Shown here: positions 42,542 through 52,820 of the stretch, piece by piece
Numbering within the stretch: the stretch's first letter is position 1
Layout: each line of letters begins with the position of its first letter
Assembly (NCBI RefSeq): GCF_018129025.1
Contig: NZ_JAAEDI010000034.1
Span: 1 to 62,589, forward strand
DNA from: Neoroseomonas terrae
GTDB lineage: Bacteria; Pseudomonadota; Alphaproteobacteria; Acetobacterales; Acetobacteraceae
Direction of reading: 5' to 3'
DNA length: 62,589 bases
Made by a program: the position numbers and the translations under genes
The notes under the pieces: generated by a model
What the model saw: only the letters and a program-made list of their open reading frames with translations
What the model was told of the DNA's origin: nothing
Database searches by the model: none

Positions 42542-45076
42542 CTACCCGGCCGGCAGCAGGCTCGCCAGCGCCGTGCGATCGAAGGGCTTGCGAAGAACAG
42601 GCCTGCCCGCGAAGCGCCCCAGCACGGCAGCGTCGTCGCCATAGCCGGTAACGAAGGCGAAGGGGATCTCGCGGGCCGCCAGCGCATCGGCGACCGGGAA
42701 GGACGTCTCGCCGCCGAGATTGACGTCGATCAACGCGAAATCGGGCGGCGCCGCATCAATCGCCGCGAGCGCCTGCTTCACCGTCGATGCAGTCGCGACC
42801 TCGCCCACGCCGAGCCGCCGCAGCGCCGCGCGCAGGTCGAGCGCGATGATGAAGTCATCCTCGACCACCATGACGCGGCCCGAGCGCTTCTGCGGCGTGG
42901 CTGTCGGTGCCGTCGCCGCGGGTGCCGCGGGCTGAGCCATGCCATCCTGCACATGGGCGGCCGGAATGACGAGCCACGCCTTCAGCCCTTCGAACTCGTA
43001 GCTGACGCGGGCCTCGCCACCGAGGTCGAATGGCACGGACTGCTCGACGAAGGTGCTGCCGAAGCCCTGCCGCAGGGGCGCCTGAACCGGCGGCCCGCCG
43101 GTCTCCTGCCAGGCGATGCGCAGCGCGCTGTCCGGCTGGCGCTGCCAAACCACGGAGACGCTGCCGTGCACCGCGCTGAGCGCCCCATACTTGGCCGCGT
43201 TCGTCGCGAGCTCGTGGACCACCAGCGCGAGCGTCGAGAAGGCGCGCGGCGTCAGCAGCACGTCGGGTCCGTCGAGCCGCACGCGCCGCGGCCCGGTGTC
43301 GTAGGGAGCCAACTCCTGAGCGAGCAGGTCGCGCAACGGCGCCGGCCGCCAATGCTGCCGCGTGAGCTGGTCATGCGCCCGCGACAGCGCCTGCACGCGA
43401 CCTTCGAGCTGGCCGAAAGCCATGGCGGCTGTCGCGGTGCCGTCGGCGCGCTCCACACCTGCGCGCGACTGCGCGACCAGGCCGGAAACCAGGGCGAGGA
43501 TATTGCGCGTGCGGTGGTTCAGCTCAGCGATCAGCAGCTGCTGTCGCTGCTGCGCGGCCTGCTGCTCGTCCACCAGTTCCTGCGACAGCCGGAGCACGAT
43601 CTCGGCGAGGGTCAGTCGCAGCCCGGCACCGATCCGCCGGTCGAGCGGCGTCCAGGGGGCGCAGCGATTGCGCACCACCTCCTGCCAGGCCTCGAAGGAT
43701 TTGCGGGGTGTCAGCCGGTCGCCCAGCGGGCCCACCTGCTTCACGGGCTCGCCGCCCCACACCACGGTGCGCGCGTATTCGCGACGGAAGAAGATGAGAT
43801 AGTCCCGGGGCACGCGGGACAGCGACAGCACCATCATGCCCGCGGCATCACCCAGGCCCGAGCCGCCGGCGGGATGCCATTCACCGAGGCTTTCGACGAT
43901 CCGCAACTCCGTCGGCGGTTCGCGGCGGAGATGGTCGAGGATGCCGGCGAGGGCCTCTCGCGATGGTGCCTCGCCCCACAGGCGGACGTCGCCCTGGACC
44001 GACAGTGCGGCGCCGTCGGCGGCAAGCGTCGCGGCGATCTCGGGCAGCAGCGCGCCGAGTTCGCGCGTCGTCGTCCGGGTCGCCGCGACGCGCGCGAGGA
44101 CCAGGTCCTGCACGCTGCGCGCCTTCGCTTCGCGGTCGGCCTCGTCGCGGATCTGCCGGCTCTGCAACGCCAGGGAGAAGATCTGCCCGAACAGTTCGGC
44201 GGCAGTGCGGCGCTGGCTGCTGACCGCGCGCGGCGCGTAGTGGTGGCAGGCCAGCAGCCCCCATAGCTGGTCGTTCAGGATGATCGAGACCGACAGCGAA
44301 GCGCTGACGCCCATGTTGCGCAGATATTCGAGATGCACCGGCGAGACGGCGCGGAGGGCGCTGAGCGAGAGGTCGAGCACGCCCGCGCCGTCACCGAGGA
44401 TGTCGACCAGCGGCCCATCCACATCCGCAATCGTGCGGATCCAGTTGCGGCGATAGAGCGCGCGCGCCTGCTGTGGAATGTCGGCGGCCGGATAACGCTG
44501 GCCAAGGAAGGAACCCACGCCCGGCCGCACGGTCTCGGCGATCACTTCGCCCGAGCCGTCATCATCGAAGCGATAGACCATGACGCGATCGAAGCCGAGC
44601 AGGCGCGCGAGCTGGTCCGCTCCGGCCTGGCAGAGTTCGATATGGCTGCCTGCGACGTCCAGATGCCGCACGATCTCCCGGACGCGGCGCGCGAGCTCAT
44701 GCCCACCCGCCGAGTCGGCGGGCTCGGCCTCGATCACCAGCAGCCCGCCGGAGTCGAACAGTGCCACATCCACCAGCGTGCCGCGCTCATGCAGCCGGAT
44801 GGCGCGGCAGTGCTCGGGGGCGTCGCCGCGCGCCTGCGCCGCCTGGCGACGCAGTGCGTCCAAGACTTCGGGCGTGATGACATCGATGGCGGGCCTGCCG
44901 AGCAGGTCCCGTGCCGCGACGCCCAGATAGTCGCCGGCATTGGCGGAGGCATGGCGGATCACGCCGCCGGCATCGACAGTGATCATCGCCCCGATGTCCT
45001 GAATGCGGCCGGGCCGGTGGATCGGCTCGCGGTCGCAATTGGTCAGGTCGAGGGTCTGGGGGGTAGGCTCGCTCAT
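42542..45076 (-). CDS. bphP: bacteriophytochrome histidine kinase (HWE) fused to a receiver domain
   Basis: The 844-residue protein has PAS (about 14-115), GAF (130-310), PHY (320-500), HWE kinase (505-705) and receiver (735-842) domains. Cys14 in LTNCDREPIHRPG is the biliverdin attachment site. YPAADIP (195-201) and SPVHLEYLRNMG (245-256) line the chromophore, and LTPRKSF (455-461) is the PHY tongue. The phospho-acceptor is His521 (ELNHRTRN), the HWE Trp-Glu pair is WQE at 656-658, and the receiver aspartate is Asp784 in LIDVNLGG. It senses red/far-red light. ATG 45076 overlaps the bphO stop (ATGA), so chromophore synthesis is coupled to the sensor. No DNA-binding output is present. Confidence 0.93.
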   Translation of the reverse strand: MSEPTPQTLDLTNCDREPIHRPGRIQDIGAMITVDAGGVIRHASANAGDYLGVAARDLLGRPAIDVITPEVLDALRRQAAQARGDAPEHCRAIRLHERGTLVDVALFDSGGLLVIEAEPADSAGGHELARRVREIVRHLDVAGSHIELCQAGADQLARLLGFDRVMVYRFDDDGSGEVIAETVRPGVGSFLGQRYPAADIPQQARALYRRNWIRTIADVDGPLVDILGDGAGVLDLSLSALRAVSPVHLEYLRNMGVSASLSVSIILNDQLWGLLACHHYAPRAVSSQRRTAAELFGQIFSLALQSRQIRDEADREAKARSVQDLVLARVAATRTTTRELGALLPEIAATLAADGAALSVQGDVRLWGEAPSREALAGILDHLRREPPTELRIVESLGEWHPAGGSGLGDAAGMMVLSLSRVPRDYLIFFRREYARTVVWGGEPVKQVGPLGDRLTPRKSFEAWQEVVRNRCAPWTPLDRRIGAGLRLTLAEIVLRLSQELVDEQQAAQQRQQLLIAELNHRTRNILALVSGLVAQSRAGVERADGTATAAMAFGQLEGRVQALSRAHDQLTRQHWRPAPLRDLLAQELAPYDTGPRRVRLDGPDVLLTPRAFSTLALVVHELATNAAKYGALSAVHGSVSVVWQRQPDSALRIAWQETGGPPVQAPLRQGFGSTFVEQSVPFDLGGEARVSYEFEGLKAWLVIPAAHVQDGMAQPAAPAATAPTATPQKRSGRVMVVEDDFIIALDLRAALRRLGVGEVATASTVKQALAAIDAAPPDFALIDVNLGGETSFPVADALAAREIPFAFVTGYGDDAAVLGRFAGRPVLRKPFDRTALASLLPAG

Positions 45077-45624
45077 GCCGGCACCCGTTCGTCGAGGAAC
45101 TGCGCGAAGGCGAGACGTGCACCGCGGATGGCCGCGGGGCCATGGGCTTCCGGTGTTCGTCGCAGCCGGGCGAGGAAGCTCGGCCAAAGGCCAGATCGTG
45201 CGCCGTGGCGAAGGAAGCGGTCCGGCAGGCCGGTGCCGGCTTGGCGCAGCAGTACCGCGGCGCCAAGGCGCGAGCCCTCGAGCACATACGCTGCGCCGAG
45301 CGCTTCGGGACCGTCGGCGACGGTAACGGGGGCAACAGGCGCCGGTGTGTGGCCCATCGCGGCAAGGTCCGCCAGCAGCGCGGCGGCGCGGCTGCGCTGC
45401 GGCCAGTCCGGCAACTCGCGCTCGATTCCGGCGCGCTCCAGCCCGGCCTCGAGCGGTATCACCGCCGCTGCCTGAAGGGAAAGGAAGGCGCGGTATCCAT
45501 CGCGGCAGCCGAGATCGAAACGGGAGAAGCGCTGTTCCACCGCTTCATGTAGATCGGCCGTGGCGGACCGGAGTGCCCCGTGCAGGGCGTTGACTGAGAT
45601 TGCGGATGCAGTGTCAGGCGGCAT
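45073..45624 (-). CDS. bphO: biliverdin-producing heme oxygenase
   Basis: The 183-residue all-helical protein has LRSATADLHEAVEQRFSRFD, which holds the proximal heme-ligand histidine. YVLEGSRLGAAVLLRQ carries the glycines of the distal helix. It opens heme to biliverdin, the chromophore of the phytochrome encoded just downstream; its stop overlaps the bphP start. The overlap and the matching function make the pair a self-contained photoreceptor unit. The short size fits the bacterial BphO/HemO group. Confidence 0.9.
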   Translation of the reverse strand: MPPDTASAISVNALHGALRSATADLHEAVEQRFSRFDLGCRDGYRAFLSLQAAAVIPLEAGLERAGIERELPDWPQRSRAAALLADLAAMGHTPAPVAPVTVADGPEALGAAYVLEGSRLGAAVLLRQAGTGLPDRFLRHGARSGLWPSFLARLRRTPEAHGPAAIRGARLAFAQFLDERVPA

Positions 45625-45706
45625 GTAGGGCTTTGGCTCGGAAGACGTGAAGCTGCTTAACGCCCGCCAGAATACAGGAGTTCACGCCGCGACCGAACTG
45701 GCCCGG

Positions 45707-46930
45707 TTACGGTGCAGGATTGTTCCGCTCGATCGATCCGATCGGGCGTAGCGAATCCGTCCAACGGCCTTCCTGCCCGGCCCGGTATCCGTAGTCGAAT
45801 AGCGCCCGCATGTAGGCCGTCTCGAAGGGTTCGGAGCGCGGCGCGTCGAATTCCGGGCCGATATAGGCGAGGCGGAAATTCACCCCGTCGCGCCGCGTGG
45901 TCAGGAAGATGCGCGTAATGTCGTTGATCGCGCTGTAATGCAGCAGCGTCGAGGCCGAGCGCGAGGCGATGTTGAGGATGGAACGGTTGGTCGTCGCCCA
46001 TTCCGTGTCCAGCCGTCCGTTGCGTACGATCCAGGCCGTGCGCTCGCGCGCCGGCCGGCCACGCGCCTGCTCCCGGAGTTCGAGGGTCGGCGGGTAGAGG
46101 AACATCTGCAGCGCCGCGCCGCCATCGACATGCATCTCCTGATAGGCCCGGCCGGCGACATCGACATCCACCAGCACCGGTGGGAAGGCGCCGGGGATGG
46201 AGGCGGAGGCGAGCAGGATGCGGCGGAACAGCTCGAGCGCGTCCGGGTGTCCGCTTGCGGCGATGGCGCCGATGTTCCACAGCACGGGGCGGCCGAGATC
46301 GAGGTTCGTGGTCCCGATCAGCAGCAGGCGGCCGCGGGCGTATTCAGCGGCTATGGCAGCCATCATCGCCGGGTTCACGTGGCGCTCGATCAGCCGGTAG
46401 AGCGGTGAGGTATCGGCGAGCGCCTCCCCGAACAGCACGGCGCGGAGCATGCTGCGCATCTGGAGCACGTCATGCGGCGCGACCTCGGTGAAGACCTCCC
46501 GCAACTGGGGATCGTAGGCGGGGCCGAGGAAGGCGAAGGGCGCGATCAGCGCGCCGGCCGAGATGCCGGTGACGACGTCGAAGGTCGGCCGGCGGCCAGA
46601 GGCCGTCCAGCCGACCAGCAGGCCGGCGCCGAAGGCGCCGTTGTCGCCGCCGCCGGACAAGGCGAGGAAGTTGCGTGCGGCGGGAACCTGGCGCGGCGCG
46701 GCGCCAGCGGCCTGGCGCTCGCGAAGCTGCGCGATCTCCCGCAGCAGCGGCGCGGTGTCGGCATCGGGCCAGAAGCGCGCATTGTCGATACCGGCGATCG
46801 ACAGGGTCGGCGTCGCGGCGAGCGGCGGTGGGTCAAGCCGGTTGATGTTGCCGCAGCCAGCCAACACCAGAATGGCCACGAGCCAGGTCGCGAGGCGGGC
46901 GCCGGTTCGCCGCCCAGGTGTGGTGGTCAT
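45707..46930 (-). CDS. patatin-like phospholipase lipoprotein
   Basis: The 407-residue protein has a lipoprotein signal (ATWLVAILVLAGCG), so it should be anchored to a membrane on its periplasmic side. The patatin domain shows the oxyanion loop ALSGGGDNGAFGAGLL (near residues 92-107), the nucleophile elbow GISAGAL and the catalytic Asp in MHVDGGAALQ. Such enzymes are acyl hydrolases. ATG 46930 follows AAGGAG. It is preceded by an AI-2E-family permease gene 17 bases upstream, so the two may be co-transcribed. Its target lipid is unknown. Confidence 0.9.
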   Translation of the reverse strand: MTTTPGRRTGARLATWLVAILVLAGCGNINRLDPPPLAATPTLSIAGIDNARFWPDADTAPLLREIAQLRERQAAGAAPRQVPAARNFLALSGGGDNGAFGAGLLVGWTASGRRPTFDVVTGISAGALIAPFAFLGPAYDPQLREVFTEVAPHDVLQMRSMLRAVLFGEALADTSPLYRLIERHVNPAMMAAIAAEYARGRLLLIGTTNLDLGRPVLWNIGAIAASGHPDALELFRRILLASASIPGAFPPVLVDVDVAGRAYQEMHVDGGAALQMFLYPPTLELREQARGRPARERTAWIVRNGRLDTEWATTNRSILNIASRSASTLLHYSAINDITRIFLTTRRDGVNFRLAYIGPEFDAPRSEPFETAYMRALFDYGYRAGQEGRWTDSLRPIGSIERNNPAP

Positions 46931-46947
46931 GGCCGGATCTCCTTGCC

Positions 46948-47958
46948 TTACTTCCCCGACAGCAGCGTCGCGACCCAACGACTGCCCTCGAAGCGTTCGC
47001 AGATGGTCAGCGCGGCGATCAGTGCCGGTACGCCGATGAAGGCACCGGGCACGCCCCACAGGAAGGCGCCGACGAACACCGCCACAAGCACCATGAAGGC
47101 CGAGATGGCGAGCCGCGCGCCGGCGAGCCGGGGTTCGATGTAGCTGCCGGACATGAACTGGATCACCTGCAGGCAGGCGAAGACGGTGATCGCCGCCTGC
47201 CACGACCCGAACTGCAGGATGGCGAAGATGGTCGGGAACAGCGTAGCGAGGAACGATCCGATGAAGGGGATGTAGTTCAGCACGAAGGCGATGACGCCCC
47301 ATTCCGCCGCGAGCTCGAGCCCCATCGCATACGCGAAGGCGGAGACGGCGAGGCCGGTCAGCACGCTCATCACGGTGCGCACGGCCATGTAGGTGCGCAG
47401 CTTCGACCCGGTCTCGGTCAGTGCGCCGAGCACGGCCTGCGCCGTTCCCCCCATGGCCGCCAGGCGCCGAGCAGTGCCGCCGGTTTCCAGCAGGCCCAGG
47501 ATCATGAAGACCAGCGTGACGGCGACGAAGGTCAGCAGGCCCTGGAACTGGCCGAGCACCTCCTGCGCCAGCCGCACCAGGGAACGCATGCTGAAATGCT
47601 CGGCGAGGATCGGCGCGACCTCGACGCCCTGGGCCGCTGCCCATTCGAGCTTCCGCAGGTAGAGTTCCTGCAGCATCGGCGCATTCGCGATCACCCAGCG
47701 ACCGACCCGCCCGAAGCCCCAGGCGGCGAGGTAGACCATCAGGGCCACCACCGCGACCGTCACCAGCAGCGTGACCACCATCGCGACGGCGCCACCGAGC
47801 ATCGGCTCCAGCCCGCGCTGGAGCGGCCAGGCGAGGGCGATCAGGAACAGCGCGAAGGCGACCGGGGCGAGCACCGACTGCGCCAGCGACAGCGCCGCGG
47901 CGAGCAGGATGGCCGTGCAGATGCCGGCCAGGGTGCGGAGCGTGCTGTCGGCGATCAT
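46948..47958 (-). CDS. AI-2E family transporter (UPF0118)
   Basis: The 336-residue protein has two N-terminal helices, a long periplasmic or cytoplasmic segment (about 90-140), and a block of five or six helices. Family motifs are NYIPFIGSFLATLFPTIFAI and SGSYIEPRLAGARLAISAFM, followed by GVPGAFIGVPALIA. Members range from autoinducer-2 exporters (TqsA) to sodium/proton antiporters and permeases of unknown substrate, so the name gives the family only. ATG 47958 is chosen over the in-frame extension because the first helix then starts normally. It is divergent from the hydrolase gene at 48040. Confidence 0.88.
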   Translation of the reverse strand: MIADSTLRTLAGICTAILLAAALSLAQSVLAPVAFALFLIALAWPLQRGLEPMLGGAVAMVVTLLVTVAVVALMVYLAAWGFGRVGRWVIANAPMLQELYLRKLEWAAAQGVEVAPILAEHFSMRSLVRLAQEVLGQFQGLLTFVAVTLVFMILGLLETGGTARRLAAMGGTAQAVLGALTETGSKLRTYMAVRTVMSVLTGLAVSAFAYAMGLELAAEWGVIAFVLNYIPFIGSFLATLFPTIFAILQFGSWQAAITVFACLQVIQFMSGSYIEPRLAGARLAISAFMVLVAVFVGAFLWGVPGAFIGVPALIAALTICERFEGSRWVATLLSGK

Positions 47959-48039
47959 TGAGGGCGGGTCATCGCATCGGAGGTTGCGCGCCACCCTCCA
48001 TCGGGGCGATGCAGGGTGCAAGGGCTGCATGGAGTTGTC

Positions 48040-49494
48040 ATGGCCGGCTTCCTTTCGCGCAGTCTGCGGCGCGTTCTGTTCGGCGTGCTGGCGCTGCTGC
48101 TGATTATCGTCGCGCTGCGCGTGTGGGATGTGCGGAGCGGCCCACCGCTTGGCCCGTGGCACGAATTCGTCCCGCCGGAGCTGTCATTGGAGGCAATCGA
48201 CCGCGCCGACTGGGCCGGCTGGATGGCTGCGGAGGACGCCGCCTTCGCCGCGACGCGGCGGGAAGTCACTGACCGGCTGGACGCCATGGACCGCGCCGCC
48301 GCCCTGCGTTGGTCGCCGGACAGCCCGGTGAATCCGACGCGCTTCGTACGCGACTGGAACCGGTCCTTCGTGCTGGAGCCGTCAGGCGCGCCGGTCGGCG
48401 TCGCGGTGTTCCTGCACGGGCTGACGGATGCGCCCTACAGCCTGCGGCATTTGGCGGAAGCGTACCGGGCGCGCGGCTTCCTCGCCATCGCCATCCGGCT
48501 GCCGGGGCACGGGATGGTGCCTGGCGGGCTGACCGAGGCGGTATGGGAGGAATGGATGGCCGCGACGCGACTCGCCGTGCGGGCGGCGCGCGCACGCGTC
48601 GCGACGGGGCCGCTGCATCTGGTGGGGTATTCCAACGGTGGCGCACTGGCACTGAAGCATGCGCTGGACGCGATCGAGGACCAGCGCCTGCCGCAGGCGG
48701 ACCGGCTGGTCCTGGTCTCGCCGATGGTGGGCGTCACCGCCTTCGCGCGGTTTGCCGGGCTGGCAGGGCTGCCGGCCTTCCTCCCGCGTTTCGCCAAGGC
48801 CGCCTGGCTCGACATCCTGCCGGAGTTCAACCCGTTCAAGTTCAACTCCTTCCCGGTGAACGCGGCGCGGCAGACCTGGCGGCTGACGTCAGCGATCGAG
48901 GTGCAGCTCGACCGGCTGGCGCAGGCGCAGCGCCTTTCAGCGCTGCCGCCGGTGCTGACCTTCCAGTCGGTGGTGGATGCCACGGTCTCGACGCCCGCGG
49001 TGCTGTCGCGGCTGTATGACCGGCTGCCCGAGAACGGCAGCGAGCTGGTACTGTTCGACCTGAACCGCAGCCTGCGCTTCGGGCCGCTGTTCTCGGCCGG
49101 CGCCGACAGCGCGATCGACCGCATCCTCCCGGCCGCGACGCGGCGATATGCGGTGACGGTGGTGGGCAATGACGGGGTGGGCGTGGCCGGCGTCGCCCGG
49201 CGGATCGCCGCGGGCAGCGCGGTGGAGGCTGTCACACCGCTCGGGGCCGACTGGCCGCGCGCGGTGTACTCGCTGTCGCATGTCGCGCTGCCATTCCCGG
49301 CCTCTGACGGGCTCTACGGTGGCGAGCCCGATCCGGCCGATGCGATGGGCGTGGAACTCGGCGCCATCGCGGTGCGAGGCGAGCGCGGCGTGCTGGTGAT
49401 GGATGCGAACCATTTCGCGCGCATCACCTGGAATCCGTTCTTCGCCTATCTGCTGGATCGGGTACGGGGCGGCATGATCACCGCCCCGCCCTGA
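48040..49494 (+). CDS. membrane-anchored alpha/beta hydrolase
   Basis: The 484-residue protein starts with a basic segment and one membrane helix (VLFGVLALLLIIVALRVW), leaving the catalytic part outside the cytoplasm. The hydrolase fold has FLHGLTDAPYSL at the oxyanion hole, the nucleophile elbow VGYSNGGALAL and a long C-terminal region with SLSHVALPFPASDGLYGGEP. The fold is that of lipases and esterases. ATG 48040 follows GGAG seven bases upstream; a GTG at 48016 is possible but lacks support. The substrate is unknown. Confidence 0.82.
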   Translation: MAGFLSRSLRRVLFGVLALLLIIVALRVWDVRSGPPLGPWHEFVPPELSLEAIDRADWAGWMAAEDAAFAATRREVTDRLDAMDRAAALRWSPDSPVNPTRFVRDWNRSFVLEPSGAPVGVAVFLHGLTDAPYSLRHLAEAYRARGFLAIAIRLPGHGMVPGGLTEAVWEEWMAATRLAVRAARARVATGPLHLVGYSNGGALALKHALDAIEDQRLPQADRLVLVSPMVGVTAFARFAGLAGLPAFLPRFAKAAWLDILPEFNPFKFNSFPVNAARQTWRLTSAIEVQLDRLAQAQRLSALPPVLTFQSVVDATVSTPAVLSRLYDRLPENGSELVLFDLNRSLRFGPLFSAGADSAIDRILPAATRRYAVTVVGNDGVGVAGVARRIAAGSAVEAVTPLGADWPRAVYSLSHVALPFPASDGLYGGEPDPADAMGVELGAIAVRGERGVLVMDANHFARITWNPFFAYLLDRVRGGMITAPP

Positions 49495-49498
49495 TCGG

Positions 49499-49735
49499 TC
49501 AGTAGTAGCCGCGGCGCTGGCGCGGCGTCGTGACGGCGCCGACCACGGCACCACCGGCGCCGCCGATCGCGGCACCGGCCAGCGGGGAACCGCCGGTCAG
49601 CGCGGCGATGCCCGCGCCGCCCGCAGTACCCAGTCCGCCGCCGATCAGGGCGCGCTGCCCGGCGGGGTCGGCACAGGCGGCCAGGCCGAGAACGAGAAGG
49701 CCGGCGGCCATCATGCGGAGGCGGGAGACAATCAT
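49499..49735 (-). CDS. small glycine-zipper lipoprotein
   Basis: The 78-residue protein has a lipoprotein signal with the lipobox GLAAC and then GGGLGTAGGAGIAAL and GGAGGAVVGAVTT. These are the glycine-zipper helices typical of small Osm-type or YMGG-like outer-membrane lipoproteins. It likely packs in or on the outer membrane. It lies between the hydrolase gene and uvrB, pointing the same way as uvrB but about 100 bases after its stop. Confidence 0.8.
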   Translation of the reverse strand: MIVSRLRMMAAGLLVLGLAACADPAGQRALIGGGLGTAGGAGIAALTGGSPLAGAAIGGAGGAVVGAVTTPRQRRGYY

Positions 49736-49839
49736 CGTGGAACTCCATCGGTGTTGGTCGATGGAGGCAGGACAACCTTCGGCTGTGGCGGGCGCTCGGC
49801 GGAATTGCGGCGGCAGCCGCCGCAGGATTCACGATCGCG

Positions 49840-52026
49840 TCAGGGGCCTTTGCGCTTGCGGCCGCCCTTGGCCTTCTTCGGGTCGTATCCGCCGCCGCCC
49901 GGGCCCATCGGCTTCGGTTTCCAGTCGGGACGCGGCGCCGCCTCACGCAGCGAGCGGCCGGCTAGGTTCGGTTCGAGGCCGAGGTCCAGCGCCTCCAGCC
50001 GCTTGATCTCGTCGCGCAGGCGGGCGGCGGTTTCGAATTCCAACTCAGCGGCGGCGGCGCGCATCTTGCGTTCCAGTTCCGCGATGCTGGCCTGCAGGTC
50101 CTTGCCGACGAAGTTCTGGTCTTCCTCGCCCTCCACGGCATCGACGGTGATGTAGTCGCCCTGCGAGACATCCTTCAGAACGTCGGCGATCTCGCGGCGG
50201 ATGGTCTGCGGCGTGATGCCGTGCTCGATGTTCCAGGCAATCTGCTTGGCGCGGCGGCGTTCGGTCTCGCCCAGCGCGTTACGCAGGCTGTTCGTCATCG
50301 TGTCGGCGTAGAGCACGACGCGGCCCTCGGCGTTGCGCGCGGCGCGGCCGATGGTCTGGATCAGGGAGGTCGTGCTGCGCAGGAAGCCTTCCTTGTCGGC
50401 ATCGAGGATGGCGACCAGCGCGCATTCGGGAATGTCGAGGCCCTCGCGCAGCAGGTTGATGCCGACGAGGACGTCGAAGACGCCCTTGCGCAGGTCGCGG
50501 ATGATCTCGATGCGCTCCAGCGTGTCGACATCGCTGTGCAGGTAGCGCACGCGGATGCCGGCCTCGGTCATGTATTCCGTCAGGTCCTCCGCCATGCGCT
50601 TCGTCAGCGTGGTGACCAGGATGCGGCCGCCATTCTTCGTGACCTCCCGGCATTCGGCGAGGAGGTCATCGACCTGCCCCTCGACGGGCCGGATCTCCGT
50701 GACGGGATCAACGAGGCCGGTCGGGCGGATCACCTGCTCGGCGAAGCTCCCCTGGGTGCGCTCCATCTCCCACCCGCCGGGCGTTGCGGAGACGAACACC
50801 GTCTGCGGGCGAAAGGTGTCCCACTCCTCGAATTTCAGCGGGCGGTTGTCGGTGCAGGAGGGCAGGCGGAAGCCGAATTCCGACAGGATCGACTTGCGCG
50901 CGAAGTCGCCGCGATACATGCCGCCGATCTGCGGCACGGTGACGTGGCTTTCATCCACGACCAGCACGGCGTTTTCGGGCAGATATTCGAACAGCGTCGG
51001 CGGCGGGTCGCCGGGGCGGCGGCCCGTCAGGTAGCGTGAGTAGTTTTCGATCCCTTTGCAGGAGCCCGTCGTCTCCATCATCTCGATGTCGAAGATGGTG
51101 CGCTGTTCCAGCCGCTGACGTTCCAGCAGCTTTCCCTCGGATTCCAGTTGTGCGAGGCGTTCCTTCAGCTCGACCTTGATCTGCGAGATCGCCTGGTTGA
51201 GCGTGGGCCGCGGCGTGACGTAGTGGCTATTCGCGTAGATCGCGACGCGTTCCATCTCGCCGGTAATCTCGCCGGTCAGCGGGTCGAATTCGCGGATGCC
51301 GTCGATCTCGTCGCCGAACAGGGAGATGCGCCAGGCGCGGTCGTCCAGGTGCGACGGCCAGATATCCACGCTTTCGCCGCGCACGCGGAAGGTGCCGCGG
51401 GCGAAGAAGGCGTCGTTGCGGCGGTACTGCTGCTCGACCAGGCCCTTCACCAGCGCGTCACGGTCGATCCGCCCGCCGCGTTCCAGCTTCACGACCATGC
51501 GCGAATAGGTCTCGACCGAGCCGATGCCGTAGATGCAGGACACCGAGGCGACGATCACCACGTCGGAGCGTTCGAGCAGCGCCTGCGTCGCGGAATGCCG
51601 CATGCGGTCGATCTGCTCGTTGATCTGGGAGTCCTTCTCGATATACGTGTCCGTGCGGGGGACGTAGGCCTCCGGCTGGAAGTAGTCGTAGTAGCTGACG
51701 AAGTACTCGACCGAATTCTCGGGGAAGAAGGACTTCATCTCGCCGTAGAGCTGCGCGGCGAGTGTCTTGTTTGGCGCCAATACCAGCGCGGGGCGCTGAA
51801 GGTGCTCGATGACCTTTGCCATGGTGAAGGTCTTGCCCGAGCCGGTGACGCCGAGCAGCACCTGGTCACGCTCGCCCTGCTGCAGCCCCGCCGTCAGGTC
51901 CCGGATCGCCGTCGGCTGATCCCCGTTCGGCTCGTAGGGGGACACGACCTTCAGCGCCCGTTCCAGCGGCGGCGCAGGCCGCTTCTCCGGAATGAACAGC
52001 ATGGGGCCGGGGGTGATCAGATTCAT
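49840..52026 (-). CDS. uvrB: excinuclease ABC subunit B
   Basis: The 728-residue protein has Walker [19 protein letters not shown], the beta-hairpin [20 protein letters not shown] that inserts into damaged DNA, and the helicase motif [14 protein letters not shown]. Motifs V/VI lie in [19 protein letters not shown] and [17 protein letters not shown]-terminal UVR domain ([18 protein letters not shown]) contacts UvrC. It verifies damage in nucleotide excision repair. No GAAC-N7-GAAC SOS box was seen in the upstream 125 bases. Confidence 0.97.
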   Translation of the reverse strand: MNLITPGPMLFIPEKRPAPPLERALKVVSPYEPNGDQPTAIRDLTAGLQQGERDQVLLGVTGSGKTFTMAKVIEHLQRPALVLAPNKTLAAQLYGEMKSFFPENSVEYFVSYYDYFQPEAYVPRTDTYIEKDSQINEQIDRMRHSATQALLERSDVVIVASVSCIYGIGSVETYSRMVVKLERGGRIDRDALVKGLVEQQYRRNDAFFARGTFRVRGESVDIWPSHLDDRAWRISLFGDEIDGIREFDPLTGEITGEMERVAIYANSHYVTPRPTLNQAISQIKVELKERLAQLESEGKLLERQRLEQRTIFDIEMMETTGSCKGIENYSRYLTGRRPGDPPPTLFEYLPENAVLVVDESHVTVPQIGGMYRGDFARKSILSEFGFRLPSCTDNRPLKFEEWDTFRPQTVFVSATPGGWEMERTQGSFAEQVIRPTGLVDPVTEIRPVEGQVDDLLAECREVTKNGGRILVTTLTKRMAEDLTEYMTEAGIRVRYLHSDVDTLERIEIIRDLRKGVFDVLVGINLLREGLDIPECALVAILDADKEGFLRSTTSLIQTIGRAARNAEGRVVLYADTMTNSLRNALGETERRRAKQIAWNIEHGITPQTIRREIADVLKDVSQGDYITVDAVEGEEDQNFVGKDLQASIAELERKMRAAAAELEFETAARLRDEIKRLEALDLGLEPNLAGRSLREAAPRPDWKPKPMGPGGGGYDPKKAKGGRKRKGP

Positions 52027-52152
52027 GGAGCGAAAGATGGGCCTGCGGGGGGCGAAACGCTACCCGCGCATCGTCCCGGCAGGCTACAGGTCCACGCATC
52101 CCTGATCGGCGCGACGGGGCGCCTCCATGCCTGGTCAGGCCCGGTTTGGCGC

Positions 52153-52719
52153 CTACTCCGCTGCGTCCTGCACCAGCCAGGGCCAACGCATCTTCACCAC
52201 CGGGCTCGACGGGTCATAGGCCAGGCAGGTGCCGATGATGCGCGGGCGCTCGCGGACGCCGGTCGCGGCCTCCCGCGCCAGCTCCTTCTCCCGCCGCACC
52301 GGGTACATGGTCTGGAAGGCGACGGTGGCCATTTGCGCCAGCATCTCGCGCAGATGCGTGCAGCCGATCACGCCGCCCACGCGCTCCTGCACCGCCCGGT
52401 TGAAGCCCGGGCCGATCGTCAGCCCGGCGAGCCGTGCGAAATTCGGCGCCGCCTGGGGGCACACGCCATAGGGAGTGTGGTCGGAGGCCGCCTCGCAGGC
52501 GTGGATCAGCATGTCCTCGTCGATCGTGAGGCGGATCCACATGCCGTGAAGCGGCGTGCCGGGCTCGAGCCAGCCCTTCTCCTCATTGTCGAAGCCGTAG
52601 GACTTCGTGTCGACCAGATGCCCCTCGATATCGAACAGCCCGTCGGCACGGCGATAGCCCCGCATGTCGATCTGGCGGCGGTGCAGCGGTTCGCGGTCGG
52701 CTGGCGTAGAGAGCGGCAT
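52153..52719 (-). CDS. DUF2889 domain-containing protein
   Basis: The 188-residue protein matches the DUF2889 pattern from the start: REPLHRRQIDMRGYRRADGL, FDIEGHLVDTKSYGFDN, MWIRLTIDEDMLIHACEAAS, HTPYGVCPQAAPNFARLAGL and the late GVIGCTHLREMLAQM. The conserved His/Cys residues suggest a metal site, but the function of the family is unknown. ATG 52719 is preferred over the longer open frame because upstream residues are unlike the family. It lies downstream of lpxK in the same direction, about 100 bases apart. Confidence 0.88.
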   Translation of the reverse strand: MPLSTPADREPLHRRQIDMRGYRRADGLFDIEGHLVDTKSYGFDNEEKGWLEPGTPLHGMWIRLTIDEDMLIHACEAASDHTPYGVCPQAAPNFARLAGLTIGPGFNRAVQERVGGVIGCTHLREMLAQMATVAFQTMYPVRREKELAREAATGVRERPRIIGTCLAYDPSSPVVKMRWPWLVQDAAE

Positions 52720-52820
52720 TGAGACGTTCCAGGCTTGCTGCGCCGCATCATATTGGCCACCTGCGGAATCCGGAAACCCGGCACAGGCGGCATCGGGCAC
52801 GGGGCAGCCATGCCCGGGCG

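Noticed and set aside
52027..52152. SOS box upstream of uvrB
   Set aside because: No GTTC-N7-GTTC or its complement is present in the gap.
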